Part shown: one piece after another, positions 20,130-38,141 of the stretch
How the letters are laid out: each line of letters begins with the position of its first letter
Numbering within the stretch: position 1 is the first letter of the stretch
NCBI RefSeq assembly: GCF_947499265.1
Contig: NZ_CANMNK010000007.1
Coordinates: 310,001 to 374,000 of the forward strand
Reading direction: 5' to 3'
Length of the DNA stretch: 64,000 nt
Origin: an uncultured Roseobacter sp.
Lineage (GTDB): Bacteria > Pseudomonadota > Alphaproteobacteria > Rhodobacterales > Rhodobacteraceae
Notes under the pieces: model-generated
The model's input: only the letters and a program-made list of their open reading frames with translations
What the model was told of the DNA's origin: nothing
The model's database searches: none
Translations under genes and position numbers: made by a program

Positions 20130-20504
20130 ATGGCTGATCTGAAAAAACTGGCAGAAGAGATCGTTGGTCTGACCCTGCTTGAAGCACAAGAACTGAAAAC
20201 AATCCTCAAAGACGAGTACGGCATCGAGCCCGCCGCTGGTGGTGCTGTGATGATGGCTGGTCCTGCAGACGGTGCTGGTGCCGCTGAGGAAGAAAAGTCG
20301 GAATTCGACGTTGTCCTGAAAAACGCAGGCGCCTCGAAAATCAACGTGATCAAGGAAGTACGCGGCCTCACCGGTCTTGGCCTGAAAGAAGCCAAGGACC
20401 TCGTGGAAGCGGGCGGCAAGATCAAAGAAGGCGTCGACAAAGCCGAAGCCGAAGAAGTCAAAGCCAAGCTGGAAGCAGCTGGCGCGGAAGTCGAGCTGGC
20501 CTAA
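20130..20504 (+). CDS. rplL: 50S ribosomal protein L7/L12
   Basis: This 124-residue acidic stalk protein has the N-terminal dimerisation helix ([20 protein letters not shown]), an Ala/Gly-rich hinge ([16 protein letters not shown]), and the C-terminal factor-binding domain with [20 protein letters not shown]. It recruits EF-G, EF-Tu and IF2. AAAGAG precedes the ATG. A long leader with a strong hairpin separates it from rpoB. Confidence 0.98.
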   Translation: MADLKKLAEEIVGLTLLEAQELKTILKDEYGIEPAAGGAVMMAGPADGAGAAEEEKSEFDVVLKNAGASKINVIKEVRGLTGLGLKEAKDLVEAGGKIKEGVDKAEAEEVKAKLEAAGAEVELA

Positions 20505-20578
20505 GCTGCCGGATCTGGGGGCTGCGCGCGACTAGCGTGCGGCGAGGGGGCCAAACCCCGACACCCCGTACAAAAAAT

Positions 20579-20610
20579 AAGCTGGGCCCGAGAATTTTCG
20601 GGTCCAGCTT
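20579..20610 (+). promoter_or_regulatory. rplL-rpoB intergenic hairpin (possible attenuator or RNase III site)
   Basis: A 13-bp stem with one G-U pair, AAGCTGGGCCCGA with TCGGGTCCAGCTT, encloses a six-base loop. No U-tract follows on the plus strand, so it is unlikely to be a full terminator. In Escherichia coli the same gap holds an attenuator and an RNase III site that set rpoBC expression below the ribosomal genes. The equivalent here is inferred from position. Confidence 0.5.
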
Positions 20611-20791
20611 AACCCGTCTTGGCAAGGGCCGTTGGGCTCAGAGGCCTTTTCCAAGATGCGGTTCAATGGTCGGGAGGACACCGGTGGGACGGTGACCACG
20701 AATAGACCGAAACGTATCGTCTCGTATGGGCGAGGTGCCGTGGCCCGACGGCTCCCTCGACCGGTGAGAACTCTGAAAGGTGACACCTGAT

Positions 20792-24928
<4,137 letters not shown>

Positions 24929-24981
24929 CGGGTTGATCCCCGTCACTTCGCTCCCAACGCACCCCTTTCAAGGATTTGAAA

Positions 24982-27900
24982 ATGAACCAGGAACTGACAA
25001 ACAACCCGTTTAACCCGCTCACACCCCCCAAGGTGTTTGATGAGATCAAGGTGTCTCTGGCCTCGCCGGAGCGCATCCTGAGCTGGTCCTTCGGGGAGAT
25101 CAAGAAACCAGAAACCATCAACTACCGGACCTTCAAGCCGGAGCGTGATGGTCTTTTCTGCGCGCGTATCTTTGGGCCGATCAAGGACTACGAATGCCTC
25201 TGCGGCAAATATAAGCGCATGAAGTATCGCGGCGTTGTCTGCGAGAAATGCGGTGTGGAAGTCACGCTGCAAAAGGTCCGCCGCGAGCGGATGGGCCATA
25301 TCGAGCTAGCCTCGCCCGTGGCCCACATCTGGTTCCTCAAGTCGCTGCCTTCGCGCATCGGTCTGATGCTGGACATGACGTTGCGGGATCTGGAGCGGGT
25401 GCTCTATTTCGAGAACTACGTGGTGATCGAACCCGGTCTGACGGACCTCACCTACGGTCAGATGATGACCGAAGAAGAGTATATGGACGCGCAGGACGCT
25501 TACGGCATGGACGCCTTCACGGCGAACATCGGGGCGGAAGCGATCCGTGAAATGTTGGCGGCGATCGATCTGGAAGCCGAAGCGGAGCAGCTGCGCGCCG
25601 ATCTGAAAGAGGCGACAGGCGAGCTGAAGCCCAAGAAGATCATCAAGCGTCTGAAGGTCGTTGAATCCTTCCTCGAGTCCGGCAACCGCCCGGAGTGGAT
25701 GGTTCTGACCGTCATTCCGGTCATTCCGCCGGAACTGCGCCCGCTGGTGCCGCTGGATGGCGGCCGTTTTGCGACCTCCGACCTCAACGATCTCTATCGC
25801 CGGGTGATCAACCGTAACAACCGCCTCAAACGGCTCATTGAGCTGCGCGCGCCGGATATCATCGTGCGCAACGAAAAGCGGATGCTGCAGGAATCCGTCG
25901 ATGCTCTGTTCGACAACGGCCGTCGGGGCCGGGTGATCACAGGCGCCAACAAGCGCCCGCTGAAATCGCTCTCCGACATGCTGAAAGGCAAGCAGGGTCG
26001 CTTCCGTCAGAACCTTCTGGGGAAACGCGTCGACTTCTCCGGTCGTTCGGTCATTGTGACCGGGCCGGAGCTGAAGCTGCACCAGTGTGGCTTGCCGAAG
26101 AAGATGGCGCTGGAGCTCTTCAAGCCTTTCATCTATTCGCGGTTGGAGGCCAAAGGCCTTTCCAGCACCGTGAAACAGGCGAAGAAGCTGGTCGAGAAAG
26201 AGCGTCCGGAGGTCTGGGACATCCTCGATGAGGTGATCCGCGAACACCCTGTGATGTTGAACCGTGCGCCCACGCTGCACCGTTTGGGCATTCAGGCGTT
26301 CGAGCCCGTGCTGATCGAAGGGAAAGCGATCCAGCTTCACCCGCTGGTGTGTTCAGCCTTCAACGCCGACTTCGACGGGGACCAGATGGCCGTGCACGTC
26401 CCGCTCTCGCTGGAAGCCCAGCTGGAAGCGCGTGTGCTGATGATGTCCACCAACAACGTGCTGTCGCCCGCCAACGGTGCGCCGATCATCGTGCCTTCGC
26501 AGGATATGATCCTGGGTCTTTACTACACCACGCTGGAGCGTGAGGGCATGCCGGGCGAAGGCATGGTCTTTGGCTCCGTCGAGGAGGTTCAGCATGCGCT
26601 GGACGCGGGTATGGTGCATCTGCATTCCAAGATCACCGCGCGGATTCCGCAGATCGACGAGAACGGCATGGAGGTCATGCAGCGGTTTGAAACCACGCCG
26701 GGCCGGGTGCGCCTTGGCGCGCTGCTGCCGCTGAACGCCAAAGCGCCGTTTGAGCTGGTGAACCGTCTGCTGCGCAAGAAAGAAGTGCAGCAGGTGATCG
26801 ATACCGTCTACCGCTACTGCGGTCAGAAGGAATCCGTCATTTTCTGCGATCAGATCATGACCATGGGTTTCCGCGAGGCGTTCAAGGCCGGGATTTCCTT
26901 CGGCAAGGACGACATGCTGATCCCCGACACCAAATGGCCCATCGTGCAGGAAACGCGTGAGCTGGTGAAGGATTTCGAACAGCAGTACATGGACGGCCTG
27001 ATCACCCAGGGTGAAAAGTACAACAAGGTAGTCGATGCCTGGTCGAAGTGTAACGACAAGGTCACCGATGCGATGATGGGCTCGATCTCTGCCAGCCAGC
27101 GCGATGATGCGGGTGCCGAGAAAGAACCGAACTCGGTCTACATGATGGCGCACTCCGGTGCCCGGGGTTCGGTGACGCAGATGAAACAGCTCGGCGGGAT
27201 GCGCGGCCTGATGGCCAAGCCGAACGGCGACATCATCGAGACACCGATCATCTCGAACTTCAAGGAAGGTCTGACCGTTCTTGAGTACTTCAACTCCACG
27301 CACGGTGCGCGGAAAGGTCTGTCGGATACCGCTCTGAAAACGGCGAACTCCGGGTACCTGACACGCCGACTGGTGGATGTGGCACAGGACTGCATCGTGC
27401 GCATGCTCGATTGCGGGACGGAGACGTCGATCACAGCTGTTGCAGCCGTGAACGATGGCGAAGTCGTTTCCTCCTTGTCGGAGCGCATTCTGGGCCGCGT
27501 TGTGGCCGAAGACATCATGCGTCCGGGCACGGATGAGGTGATGGTTGCCTCGGGCACGCTGATCGATGAACGCATGGCGGATTCCATCGAAGACGCAGGC
27601 GTTGCCTCGGCGCGCATCCGCAGCCCGCTGACCTGTGAGGCCGAGGAGGGCGTTTGCGCCATGTGCTACGGGCGTGACCTCGCGCGCGGCACCATGGTCA
27701 ACACCGGTGAGGCGGTCGGCATCATCGCCGCGCAATCCATCGGTGAGCCGGGCACGCAGTTGACGATGCGGACGTTCCACATCGGCGGTGTTGCGCAGGG
27801 TGGCCAGCAATCGTTCCTTGAGGCCAGCCATACCGGCAAGGTCGTGTTCGAGAACGCACAGACCCTGGAGAACGCCTCGGGCGAGACCATGGTGATGGGC

Positions 27901-29226
27901 CGGAACATGAAGCTGATCATTCAGGACGAGAATGGCGAGGAACGGGCCAGCCACAAGGTTGGATACGGTACCAAGCTCTTCGTCACCGATGCTCAGGACG
28001 TGGTCCGCGGCGACAAACTCTTTGAGTGGGATCCCTACACCCTGCCGATCATCGCGGAGAAATCCGGGACAGCGAAATTCGTGGACCTGGTGTCCGGGAT
28101 CGCGGTCAAGGACGAAACCGACGATGCGACCGGCATGACCCAGAAGATCGTGATCGACTGGCGCTCGGCGGCCAAGGGCAACGAGCTCAAGCCTGAAATC
28201 ATTCTGGTCGGGGCGGATGGCGAACCGGTCCGCAACGACGCGGGCAACCCGGTGACCTATCCGATGTCCGTGGATGCGGTTCTGTCCATCGAGGATGGCT
28301 CCGAGATCAAGGCCGGTGACGTTGTGGCACGTATCCCTCGCGAGGGCGCCAAGACCAAGGACATCACCGGGGGTCTGCCGCGTGTGGCCGAACTCTTTGA
28401 GGCACGCAGGCCCAAGGATCACGCCATCATCGCGGAAATCGACGGCTACGTGCGTTACGGCAAGGACTACAAGAACAAACGCCGTATTGCGATTGAATCC
28501 GCCGAAGATCCGGACACCAAGGTCGAATACATGGTGCCCAAGGGCAAGCACATCCCGGTTGCGGAAGGTGATTTTGTCCAGAAGGGCGATTACATCATGG
28601 ACGGTAATCCGGCGCCGCATGACATCCTCGCGATTATGGGTGTCGAAGCGCTGGCGGACTACATGATCGACGAGGTGCAGGACGTTTACCGCCTGCAGGG
28701 TGTGAAGATCAACGACAAGCACATCGAAGTCATCGTGCGCCAGATGCTGCAGAAGTGGGAAATCCAGGACTCTGGCGATACCACGCTTTTGAAGGGCGAA
28801 CATGTCGACAAGCAGGAGTTCGATCTCGCCAATGAGAAAGCGCTCAGCAAAGGTGGTCGTCCAGCGCAGGGGGAACCGATCCTGCTCGGCATCACCAAGG
28901 CCAGCTTGCAGACCCGCAGCTTCATCTCGGCGGCGTCCTTCCAGGAGACCACACGTGTTCTGACCGAAGCCTCCGTGCAAGGGAAGAAAGACAAACTCGT
29001 TGGCCTGAAAGAGAACGTCATCGTGGGCCGTCTGATCCCGGCGGGCACCGGCGGTGCCACCATGAAGGTGCGCCGCGTGGCACAAGACCGCGACAATGTC
29101 GTGATCGAAGCACGCCGTGAAGAAGCCGAAGCCGCTGCCGCCCTGGCAGCCCCTTCCGGTGACGACATGGTTGGTGGTGATGTTTTTGATCAGGTCATCA
29201 CACCGGATCCTGACAGCCGCGACTAA
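24982..29226 (+). CDS. rpoC: RNA polymerase beta' subunit
   Basis: This 1414-residue subunit starts at ATG 24982, which has AAGGA about 9 bases upstream; an in-frame TTG two codons earlier is not needed. The first zinc site is C-x-C-x12-C-x2-C in [19 protein letters not shown]. The catalytic Mg-binding loop is [12 protein letters not shown]. The bridge helix and trigger loop are intact ([36 protein letters not shown]). The second zinc cluster includes [16 protein letters not shown] strong terminator follows. Confidence 0.99.
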   Translation: MNQELTNNPFNPLTPPKVFDEIKVSLASPERILSWSFGEIKKPETINYRTFKPERDGLFCARIFGPIKDYECLCGKYKRMKYRGVVCEKCGVEVTLQKVRRERMGHIELASPVAHIWFLKSLPSRIGLMLDMTLRDLERVLYFENYVVIEPGLTDLTYGQMMTEEEYMDAQDAYGMDAFTANIGAEAIREMLAAIDLEAEAEQLRADLKEATGELKPKKIIKRLKVVESFLESGNRPEWMVLTVIPVIPPELRPLVPLDGGRFATSDLNDLYRRVINRNNRLKRLIELRAPDIIVRNEKRMLQESVDALFDNGRRGRVITGANKRPLKSLSDMLKGKQGRFRQNLLGKRVDFSGRSVIVTGPELKLHQCGLPKKMALELFKPFIYSRLEAKGLSSTVKQAKKLVEKERPEVWDILDEVIREHPVMLNRAPTLHRLGIQAFEPVLIEGKAIQLHPLVCSAFNADFDGDQMAVHVPLSLEAQLEARVLMMSTNNVLSPANGAPIIVPSQDMILGLYYTTLEREGMPGEGMVFGSVEEVQHALDAGMVHLHSKITARIPQIDENGMEVMQRFETTPGRVRLGALLPLNAKAPFELVNRLLRKKEVQQVIDTVYRYCGQKESVIFCDQIMTMGFREAFKAGISFGKDDMLIPDTKWPIVQETRELVKDFEQQYMDGLITQGEKYNKVVDAWSKCNDKVTDAMMGSISASQRDDAGAEKEPNSVYMMAHSGARGSVTQMKQLGGMRGLMAKPNGDIIETPIISNFKEGLTVLEYFNSTHGARKGLSDTALKTANSGYLTRRLVDVAQDCIVRMLDCGTETSITAVAAVNDGEVVSSLSERILGRVVAEDIMRPGTDEVMVASGTLIDERMADSIEDAGVASARIRSPLTCEAEEGVCAMCYGRDLARGTMVNTGEAVGIIAAQSIGEPGTQLTMRTFHIGGVAQGGQQSFLEASHTGKVVFENAQTLENASGETMVMGRNMKLIIQDENGEERASHKVGYGTKLFVTDAQDVVRGDKLFEWDPYTLPIIAEKSGTAKFVDLVSGIAVKDETDDATGMTQKIVIDWRSAAKGNELKPEIILVGADGEPVRNDAGNPVTYPMSVDAVLSIEDGSEIKAGDVVARIPREGAKTKDITGGLPRVAELFEARRPKDHAIIAEIDGYVRYGKDYKNKRRIAIESAEDPDTKVEYMVPKGKHIPVAEGDFVQKGDYIMDGNPAPHDILAIMGVEALADYMIDEVQDVYRLQGVKINDKHIEVIVRQMLQKWEIQDSGDTTLLKGEHVDKQEFDLANEKALSKGGRPAQGEPILLGITKASLQTRSFISAASFQETTRVLTEASVQGKKDKLVGLKENVIVGRLIPAGTGGATMKVRRVAQDRDNVVIEARREEAEAAAALAAPSGDDMVGGDVFDQVITPDPDSRD

Positions 29227-29247
29227 AAGCGGTAGATAGCAAAATGA

Positions 29248-29284
29248 AACCTCCGGCGGAGCAATTCGCCGGGGGTTCTTTTTT
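29248..29284 (+). terminator. Intrinsic terminator after rpoC
   Basis: An 11-bp stem with one G-U pair, AACCTCCGGCG (29248-29258) with CGCCGGGGGTT (29267-29277), is followed by CTTTTTT. It lies 21 bases after the rpoC stop and closes the rplJ-rplL-rpoB-rpoC unit. Confidence 0.92.
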
Positions 29285-29458
29285 GGCGGTTCAGTCCACT
29301 GAAGATCGCGGCTCGAACTCTCCGGCAAAGCACGATTTTCATGGCTCCAATCTCAAAACGCCCACAAAATGTGTGGCTATGACGGCTTTTCAACGATAGC
29401 GTCCGGGATATTGCACACGACCCAAGAGGTCGTTTCAAATTGATCCAGAAGGTCGTTC

Positions 29459-29809
29459 ATGTCTGACACGCAGCACCCATTAGCCCCGCATCACCTTCCG
29501 CACTATTTTGCCACCGCCGACGGCAGCGACTACCTCTTTACAGTCATGGTTTTCTTCGTTTTGGGGATCATTCTGCTGGTGGGCGTCGCTTACTTCACGT
29601 TGCACGCGCTGCCGGAACAGATGGCGCATAAAGGGAATGCGACGCAGCTGCAGTTGATCAGTATTCTGGCGATGCTGGCGCTCTTTACACACAACAATAT
29701 CTTCTGGGTCGCAGCACTGGTTCTGGCAGCCTTCAGGCCACCTGACATCGTCACCCCCCTGTCGTCCATCGCGCAATCGCTTCAGGCCATGGTCAGCAAG
29801 GAAAAGTAA
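29459..29809 (+). CDS. Small two- to three-helix membrane protein, partner of HlyD-like gene
   Basis: The 116-residue protein has a His-rich N-terminus (HPLAPHHLPHYF) and hydrophobic helices (LFTVMVFFVLGIILLVGVAY and LISILAMLALFTHNNIFWVAALVLAAF). They surround a loop with HALPEQMAHKGN. The spacing resembles YiaW-like DUF3302 proteins, which also sit next to an HlyD-like gene (yiaV); this likeness is by eye and distant. AAGG precedes the ATG. The HlyD-like gene begins 3 bases after its stop, so the two are surely co-expressed. Confidence 0.7.
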   Translation: MSDTQHPLAPHHLPHYFATADGSDYLFTVMVFFVLGIILLVGVAYFTLHALPEQMAHKGNATQLQLISILAMLALFTHNNIFWVAALVLAAFRPPDIVTPLSSIAQSLQAMVSKEK

Positions 29810-29812
29810 GAT

Positions 29813-31045
29813 ATGTTTGAGCTTATTTTCTGTTCATTGCTGACGGTTCTGCCCGATTATCTGCTGCGCCGTCGTTTTCAGGGCAAGCGCTGGGGTGTGG
29901 AGATCGACTTTTTCACCGTCTGGTATGAGCTGCGCTGGGGCATCACCATGTGTGCGATGCTCACCACGATGCTGATCACCATCGTCTTTTATTATCATCC
30001 GTCGACCTCCAATGTGGCGTCGTTTTTTCGAACGCTGACCATCCTGTCCGAGGGCGGTGGGCGCGTTGAAGAAGTCTATGTCGAGATCAACGAGGAGGTG
30101 AAAGCAGGCGACCCGATCTTCAAGCTGGACAGCAGCAGTCAGGAAGCGGCAGCCGAAACCGCGCGGCGGCAAATCGAAGAGGTGAATGCAGCCCTGCAGG
30201 TGGTCGAGGCCGAGCGTGGTACCGCAAATGCCATCGTGGCGCAGGCGCAGGCTGCCTATCAACAGACGTTGGAAGATTTTCAGCGGCAGGTGGCCTTGCG
30301 TGACCGCGGGTCGACCGCTGTCAGTGAGCGCGATGTCACCGTGCTGCAAAACGAATTGGCTGTGCGACAGGGTGAAGTGGATGCCGCAAAAGCCGGTCTT
30401 GATGCGCTTCAGGTGCAGATTGACGTACAATTGCCGGCGCAGCTCGCCAGTGCCGAGGCCGCTCTGGCACAGGCCGAAACCGAAATTTCCAAGCTCACCG
30501 TATATGCGGGTGTTGATGGCACAATCGAGCAGCTGACGCTGCGCAGGGGTGATATCGTCAATCCGATTTTGCGGCCCGCGGGCATTCTGGTGCCGTCGGA
30601 TGCCGGGCGAAACAGGTTTCAGGCCGGGTTCTCGCAGGTCTCCGCACAGGTCGTCAAAAAGGGTGGCGTGGCTGAAATCATGTGTGCGTCGAAACCCTTT
30701 ACGGTCATCCCGATGGTGATCACCGAGGTGCAGGATGTCATCGCGTCGGGCCAGATCCGCCCGTCGGATCGTCTGGCCGACGTGCAGGTGCAGAGTGCTC
30801 CGGGGACCATCCTTGCGTTTCTGGAACCGATCTATCCCGGACAGACTGACGATATTCCCCCCGGCAGCAACTGCCTTGCCAATGCCTATACCTACAACCA
30901 CGATCTTCTGGACGACCCGTCGCTTGGCTTCGGGCAGTGGCTCTTCATGCATGTGGTGGATACGGTTGGCGTCGTGCACGCCGCTGGGCTGAGGATTCGC
31001 TCCCTACTTTTGCCGCTTCAGACGCTGGTCTTTACCGGCCATTAG
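29813..31045 (+). CDS. HlyD-family membrane fusion protein
   Basis: This 410-residue periplasmic adaptor has one N-terminal membrane helix (WGITMCAMLTTMLITIVFYY). The lipoyl-like half follows (VEEVYVEINEEVKAGDPIFKLD), then a long Ala/Gln/Glu coiled-coil hairpin (about residues 105-225), and the second lipoyl half with ISKLTVYAGVDGTIEQLTLRRGD. No inner-membrane pump or outer-membrane channel gene is adjacent. It may act with the small membrane protein, as the EmrA-like YiaV/YibH proteins do. The substrate is unknown. Confidence 0.85.
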   Translation: MFELIFCSLLTVLPDYLLRRRFQGKRWGVEIDFFTVWYELRWGITMCAMLTTMLITIVFYYHPSTSNVASFFRTLTILSEGGGRVEEVYVEINEEVKAGDPIFKLDSSSQEAAAETARRQIEEVNAALQVVEAERGTANAIVAQAQAAYQQTLEDFQRQVALRDRGSTAVSERDVTVLQNELAVRQGEVDAAKAGLDALQVQIDVQLPAQLASAEAALAQAETEISKLTVYAGVDGTIEQLTLRRGDIVNPILRPAGILVPSDAGRNRFQAGFSQVSAQVVKKGGVAEIMCASKPFTVIPMVITEVQDVIASGQIRPSDRLADVQVQSAPGTILAFLEPIYPGQTDDIPPGSNCLANAYTYNHDLLDDPSLGFGQWLFMHVVDTVGVVHAAGLRIRSLLLPLQTLVFTGH

Positions 31046-31101
31046 GAGATCGCATTGAACGCAGAGGATTTCATGCCTGACTGTGAGCGGTTTGAATCAT
31101 T

Positions 31102-31998
31102 GTGACGGATGGGCAGGTCGACGCGGGCGTCTGGTCCCCGAATGTGACAGGGGCCATGTTGATGATGGCATCCATGGCCTGTTTCACCGTCAACGACGCG
31201 CTGATCAAGGCGACGGGTGGTGTCGTGCCCTTGTTCCAGCTGTTGGTCCTGCGGGGGGTGCTGGCGACCTTGCTGATTGCTCTTCTGGCAGGGTCGCGTG
31301 GGGCGTTTCGCGTGAGGGCGTCGCGCCGCGATTGGGCCTTGATCATCCTGCGGTCGGTCTCGGAGGTTGGCGCGGCCTACTTCTTTGTCACCGCCCTGTT
31401 GAACATGCCTCTGGCGAATATCACGGCCATTCTCCAGGTGTTGCCTTTGACGGTGACGCTGGGATCGGCTCTGATCTTTCGGGAGGCGATTGGCTGGCGC
31501 CGCATGACCGCCATCCTGATCGGTTTTTGCGGCATGTTGCTGATCGTCCGGCCAGGCCCCGAGGGCTTCACCCAATGGTCGCTCTATGCGTTGATCGCGG
31601 TGCTTTGTGTGACGGCGCGTGATCTCTCCACGCGACGCATCTCGCCGGAAGTACCCTCTTTGCTGGTCACCTTCTCCGCGTCCCTGACCGTTCTGATCGC
31701 CGCGGGGCTGGCATCGCTCAGCATTGAGTGGGCGCCCATCACACCGAGCCTCGGCGGCTTGATCGCGGCATCGTCGTTGTTCATCGTCGGAGGTTATTTC
31801 TTCAGCGTGCAGGTGATGCGGGCAGGGGATGTCTCCTTCATTGCACCCTTTCGATACACGGGGCTGATCTGGGCGCTGCTGCTGGGATGGGTGGTCTTTG
31901 GTGAATGGCCCGGGATGATGACGCTTCTGGGGGCAGGCATTATCGTCGCAACCGGGCTTTTTACCCTCTACCGGGAACACGCGCTCATGCGTGGATAA
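31102..31998 (+). CDS. DMT-superfamily (EamA) transporter
   Basis: The 298-residue inner-membrane protein has ten predicted helices in two EamA repeats. The first opens with GAMLMMASMACFTVNDALIK and contains LFQLLVLRGVLATLLIAL; the second holds GGYFFSVQVMRAGDVSFIAPF. Proteins of this type export amino acids, purines or other metabolites; specificity cannot be read. The start is a GTG with a weak ribosome site. It ends the three-gene insert between rpoC and the str operon. Confidence 0.88.
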   Translation: MTDGQVDAGVWSPNVTGAMLMMASMACFTVNDALIKATGGVVPLFQLLVLRGVLATLLIALLAGSRGAFRVRASRRDWALIILRSVSEVGAAYFFVTALLNMPLANITAILQVLPLTVTLGSALIFREAIGWRRMTAILIGFCGMLLIVRPGPEGFTQWSLYALIAVLCVTARDLSTRRISPEVPSLLVTFSASLTVLIAAGLASLSIEWAPITPSLGGLIAASSLFIVGGYFFSVQVMRAGDVSFIAPFRYTGLIWALLLGWVVFGEWPGMMTLLGAGIIVATGLFTLYREHALMRG

Positions 31999-32127
31999 CC
32001 ACGTCGCCCACCGTTGTGATGTTGCTTGCGCTCGCAATTTCCAAGGGGGCGAATTGCCAGGTGAACCCTTACCATCCCTGGTACCACGCATCGGTGCCGC
32101 AGCGGCCCGATAAGATTGGCGGGCCTG

Positions 32128-32156
32128 TTGACACCATGCGCGACTCCTTCTATACG
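32128..32156 (+). promoter_or_regulatory. Promoter of the str operon
   Basis: TTGACA (32128-32133), a 17-base spacer and TATACG (32151-32156) form a near-consensus sigma-70 promoter. It is followed by the GC-rich discriminator CCCGC, a feature linked to ppGpp/DksA repression. Initiation near 32162 would give an rpsL leader of about 300 bases, which contains the palindrome array at 32299-32373. Confidence 0.75.
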
Positions 32157-32298
32157 CCCGCTATCTCGACGGCAGGGGTCCACCCTGCGCGCCGAATTCA
32201 GAACTGAAGTGGTCACGATCCGGCCCCCTATCGGCCCGATCCTCTGTAAACCCACCGCGTCGTTTCCTCGGTACGGAAGCGTGGCGGTCTTTTCGCAT

Positions 32299-32373
32299 TG
32301 CGCCATAGGCGCATGTAAATCGTAGCGCCTATGGCGCAGTTTAGAGATTGCGCCATAGGTGCATTCAAATTGT
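32299..32373 (+). repeat. Three 25-bp tandem units, each with a 15-bp palindrome, in the rpsL leader
   Basis: Site 1 is the perfect palindrome TGCGCCATAGGCGCA (32299-32313). Site 2 is AGCGCCTATGGCGCA (32324-32338, a perfect 13-bp core). Site 3 is TGCGCCATAGGTGCA (32349-32363, one mismatch). Their centres are 32306, 32331 and 32356, exactly 25 bp apart. Units 1 and 3 are also alike in their 10-base tails. Sites 1 and 2 together form a 14-bp perfect stem (32299-32312 with 32325-32338). They could be a protein operator array or a switching leader RNA. Confidence 0.85.
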
Positions 32374-32458
32374 AGGCGGACGCGTCTGCGAGAGAGTCAA
32401 ACCGCATGGGGGTCGTCCTCGTGCACACATATGTGAGCAACACGGGGAAAGAACCGGA

Positions 32459-32830
32459 ATGCCAACGATCCAACAGCTGATCCGCAAACCGCGGCAGCCA
32501 AAAATTAAACGTTCAAAGTCCATGCACCTGCAGGAATGCCCGCAGAAGCGTGGCGTTTGTACGCGTGTTTATACCACCACTCCAAAGAAGCCGAACTCGG
32601 CGATGCGGAAAGTGGCCAAGGTCCGTCTGACCAATGGCTTTGAGGTGATCAGCTACATCCCGGGCGAAAGCCACAACCTTCAGGAACACTCCGTGGTTCT
32701 GATCCGTGGCGGCCGTGTCAAAGACCTTCCCGGTGTCCGTTACCACATTCTGCGTGGTGTTCTGGATACCCAGGGCGTCAAAGACCGTAAGCAACGTCGT
32801 TCGAAGTACGGCGCGAAGCGTCCGAAGTAA
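32459..32830 (+). CDS. rpsL: 30S ribosomal protein S12
   Basis: The 123-residue protein starts at ATG 32459. The decoding-centre loop [19 protein letters not shown] includes Lys43, and the second loop [12 protein letters not shown] is intact, so the streptomycin-sensitive residues are present. It is the first gene of the str operon, 12 bases before rpsG. The upstream leader carries a strong promoter and a palindrome array. S12 monitors codon-anticodon pairing. Confidence 0.98.
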   Translation: MPTIQQLIRKPRQPKIKRSKSMHLQECPQKRGVCTRVYTTTPKKPNSAMRKVAKVRLTNGFEVISYIPGESHNLQEHSVVLIRGGRVKDLPGVRYHILRGVLDTQGVKDRKQRRSKYGAKRPK

Positions 32831-32839
32831 GAGGAATAG

Positions 32840-33313
<474 letters not shown>

Positions 33314-33375
33314 ACACTGTCGCGCCCCCTGTGGGCGCGATGATCCGTTTTTAGATACCTCAAGGAAGCAGCCCC

Positions 33376-35493
<2,118 letters not shown>

Positions 35494-35600
35494 ATTCCGC
35501 TGCCCCTTTTTCGGGGCGGCGAAACCCAATGACCGGCGGGCCGACCGCCACACGATAAAATCCGGGCCTTTCGCCCGACAGAACACCTAAGGAGGCCACC

Positions 35601-36776
<1,176 letters not shown>

Positions 36777-36797
36777 GCGAACTTGCTCTAGACAATC

Positions 36798-36824
36798 GGG
36801 GTGCCGGGTCATATTCGGCACCCC
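36798..36824 (+). terminator. Hairpin after tuf copy 2 (weak terminator)
   Basis: A perfect 9-bp stem, GGGGTGCCG (36798-36806) with CGGCACCCC (36816-36824), encloses nine bases. Only AGCCATTT follows, so termination would be partial. Read-through from the str operon into rpsJ is likely, since I found no good promoter before rpsJ. Confidence 0.4.
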
Positions 36825-36928
36825 AGCCATTTCGGAGCAAGGCTCCGATACGCAAAAAGACGCGATGAAGGGTGGCAATAAGGCTGCTCTTCCTCTCCGT
36901 TCAAGACCCCAGTTAGGGAAAAGAAAAA

Positions 36929-37249
36929 ATGGCCATCCAAAGCCAAAACATCCGCATCCGCCTGAAGGCGTTTGACTATCGTGTGCTGGACGCGTCCACA
37001 CAAGAGATCGTCAACACCGCCAAGCGGACCGGCGCATCTGTTCGCGGTCCGATTCCGCTGCCGAACAAGATCGAAAAATTCACCGTTCTGCGTGGCCCCC
37101 ACGTGGACAAGAAATCCCGTGACCAGTTTGAGATCCGCACGCACAAGCGTCTGCTGGATATCGTTGATCCGACCCCCCAGACCGTGGACGCGCTGATGAA
37201 GCTCGACCTGGCCGCTGGTGTGGACGTCGAGATCAAGCTGCAATCGTAA
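36929..37249 (+). CDS. rpsJ: 30S ribosomal protein S10
   Basis: The 106-residue S10 has the core [23 protein letters not shown]-like helix and the [21 protein letters not shown] loop. It also partners NusB in antitermination. AGGGAAAAG precedes the ATG. It opens the S10 block: rpsJ, rplC, rplD, rplW. rplC follows after 19 bases. Confidence 0.98.
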   Translation: MAIQSQNIRIRLKAFDYRVLDASTQEIVNTAKRTGASVRGPIPLPNKIEKFTVLRGPHVDKKSRDQFEIRTHKRLLDIVDPTPQTVDALMKLDLAAGVDVEIKLQS

Positions 37250-37268
37250 GCCAGGGAGGGACATTATC

Positions 37269-38141
37269 ATGTTGCGCTCAGGCGTTATTGCAAAAAAAGT
37301 CGGGATGACCCGGCTGTTCATGGAAGACGGTAAGCAGATCCCTGTGACCGTGCTTCAACTCGACAAGCTGCAGGTCGTGGCGCAGCGGACATCTGACAAG
37401 GACGGCTATTCGGCCGTTCAACTCGGTGCCGGTTCTGCCAAGGCCAAGCGGACGTCTCAGGCCATGCGCGGTCACTTCGCTGCGGCGAAGGTGGAACCAA
37501 AGCGCAAGGTTGCAGAGTTCCGCGTGGACGAGGAAAACCTGATTGGTGTGGGTGAAGAGATCACCGCGAACCATTACTTTGAAGGTCAGTTCGTCGATGT
37601 GGCGGGCACCTCTATCGGTAAAGGGTTTGCCGGTGCGATGAAGCGCCACAACTTCGGTGGTCTGCGCGCGTCGCACGGTGTGTCGATCTCGCACCGCTCG
37701 CACGGCTCCACAGGCCAGTGTCAGGATCCGGGCAAGGTTTTCAAAGGCAAGAAAATGGCCGGTCACATGGGGGCGGCGCGTGTCACCACCCAGAACCTGC
37801 AAGTGGTTCGTACCGATGCCGACCGTGGCTTGATCATGGTCAAAGGCGCCGTTCCAGGCTCCAAAGGCGGCTGGGTCACTGTCAAGGATGCGGTTAAGAA
37901 GCCGTTCCCTGAGAACGCGATCCTGCCTGCGGCGCTGAAATCTGCTGCTGAAGAAGCTGCAAAAGCTGCCGAGGAAGCCGCTGCTGCAGCTGCCGCAGAG
38001 GCCGAAGCGGAAGCCAAGCGTCTGGCCGAAGAGCAAGCCGCTCAGGAAGCCGAACAGTTGAAAGCTGCTGAAGCTGATATCGCGGCTGACAAGGCTGATG
38101 ATGCCGGCGACGCCGAAGACAAGAAAGAAGGTGACGCATGA
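37269..38141 (+). CDS. rplC: 50S ribosomal protein L3 with long acidic C-terminal extension
   Basis: From the ATG at 37269 (GGGAGG upstream) the product is 290 residues, against about 209 for Escherichia coli L3. Residues 1 to about 215 are ordinary L3 ([40 protein letters not shown]). From about 220 a low-complexity Ala/Glu/Lys tail runs to the end (for example [15 protein letters not shown]), likely a helical or coiled-coil arm with an acidic tip. Long tails occur in related Rhodobacteraceae from memory. The stop overlaps the rplD start (ATGA). Confidence 0.95.
   Translation: MLRSGVIAKKVGMTRLFMEDGKQIPVTVLQLDKLQVVAQRTSDKDGYSAVQLGAGSAKAKRTSQAMRGHFAAAKVEPKRKVAEFRVDEENLIGVGEEITANHYFEGQFVDVAGTSIGKGFAGAMKRHNFGGLRASHGVSISHRSHGSTGQCQDPGKVFKGKKMAGHMGAARVTTQNLQVVRTDADRGLIMVKGAVPGSKGGWVTVKDAVKKPFPENAILPAALKSAAEEAAKAAEEAAAAAAAEAEAEAKRLAEEQAAQEAEQLKAAEADIAADKADDAGDAEDKKEGDA

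Noticed and set aside
26353-29328. A 991-codon open frame antisense to rpoC, and similar long antisense frames over rpoB, fusA and etfAB
   Set aside because: They mirror the codon bias of highly expressed GC-rich genes, have no ribosome sites or family motifs, and give His/Val/Asp-rich sequence typical of shadow frames.
32299-32373. CRISPR array
   Set aside because: Only three 25-bp contiguous units with palindromic cores and no unique spacers of about 30-40 bases; no cas genes.
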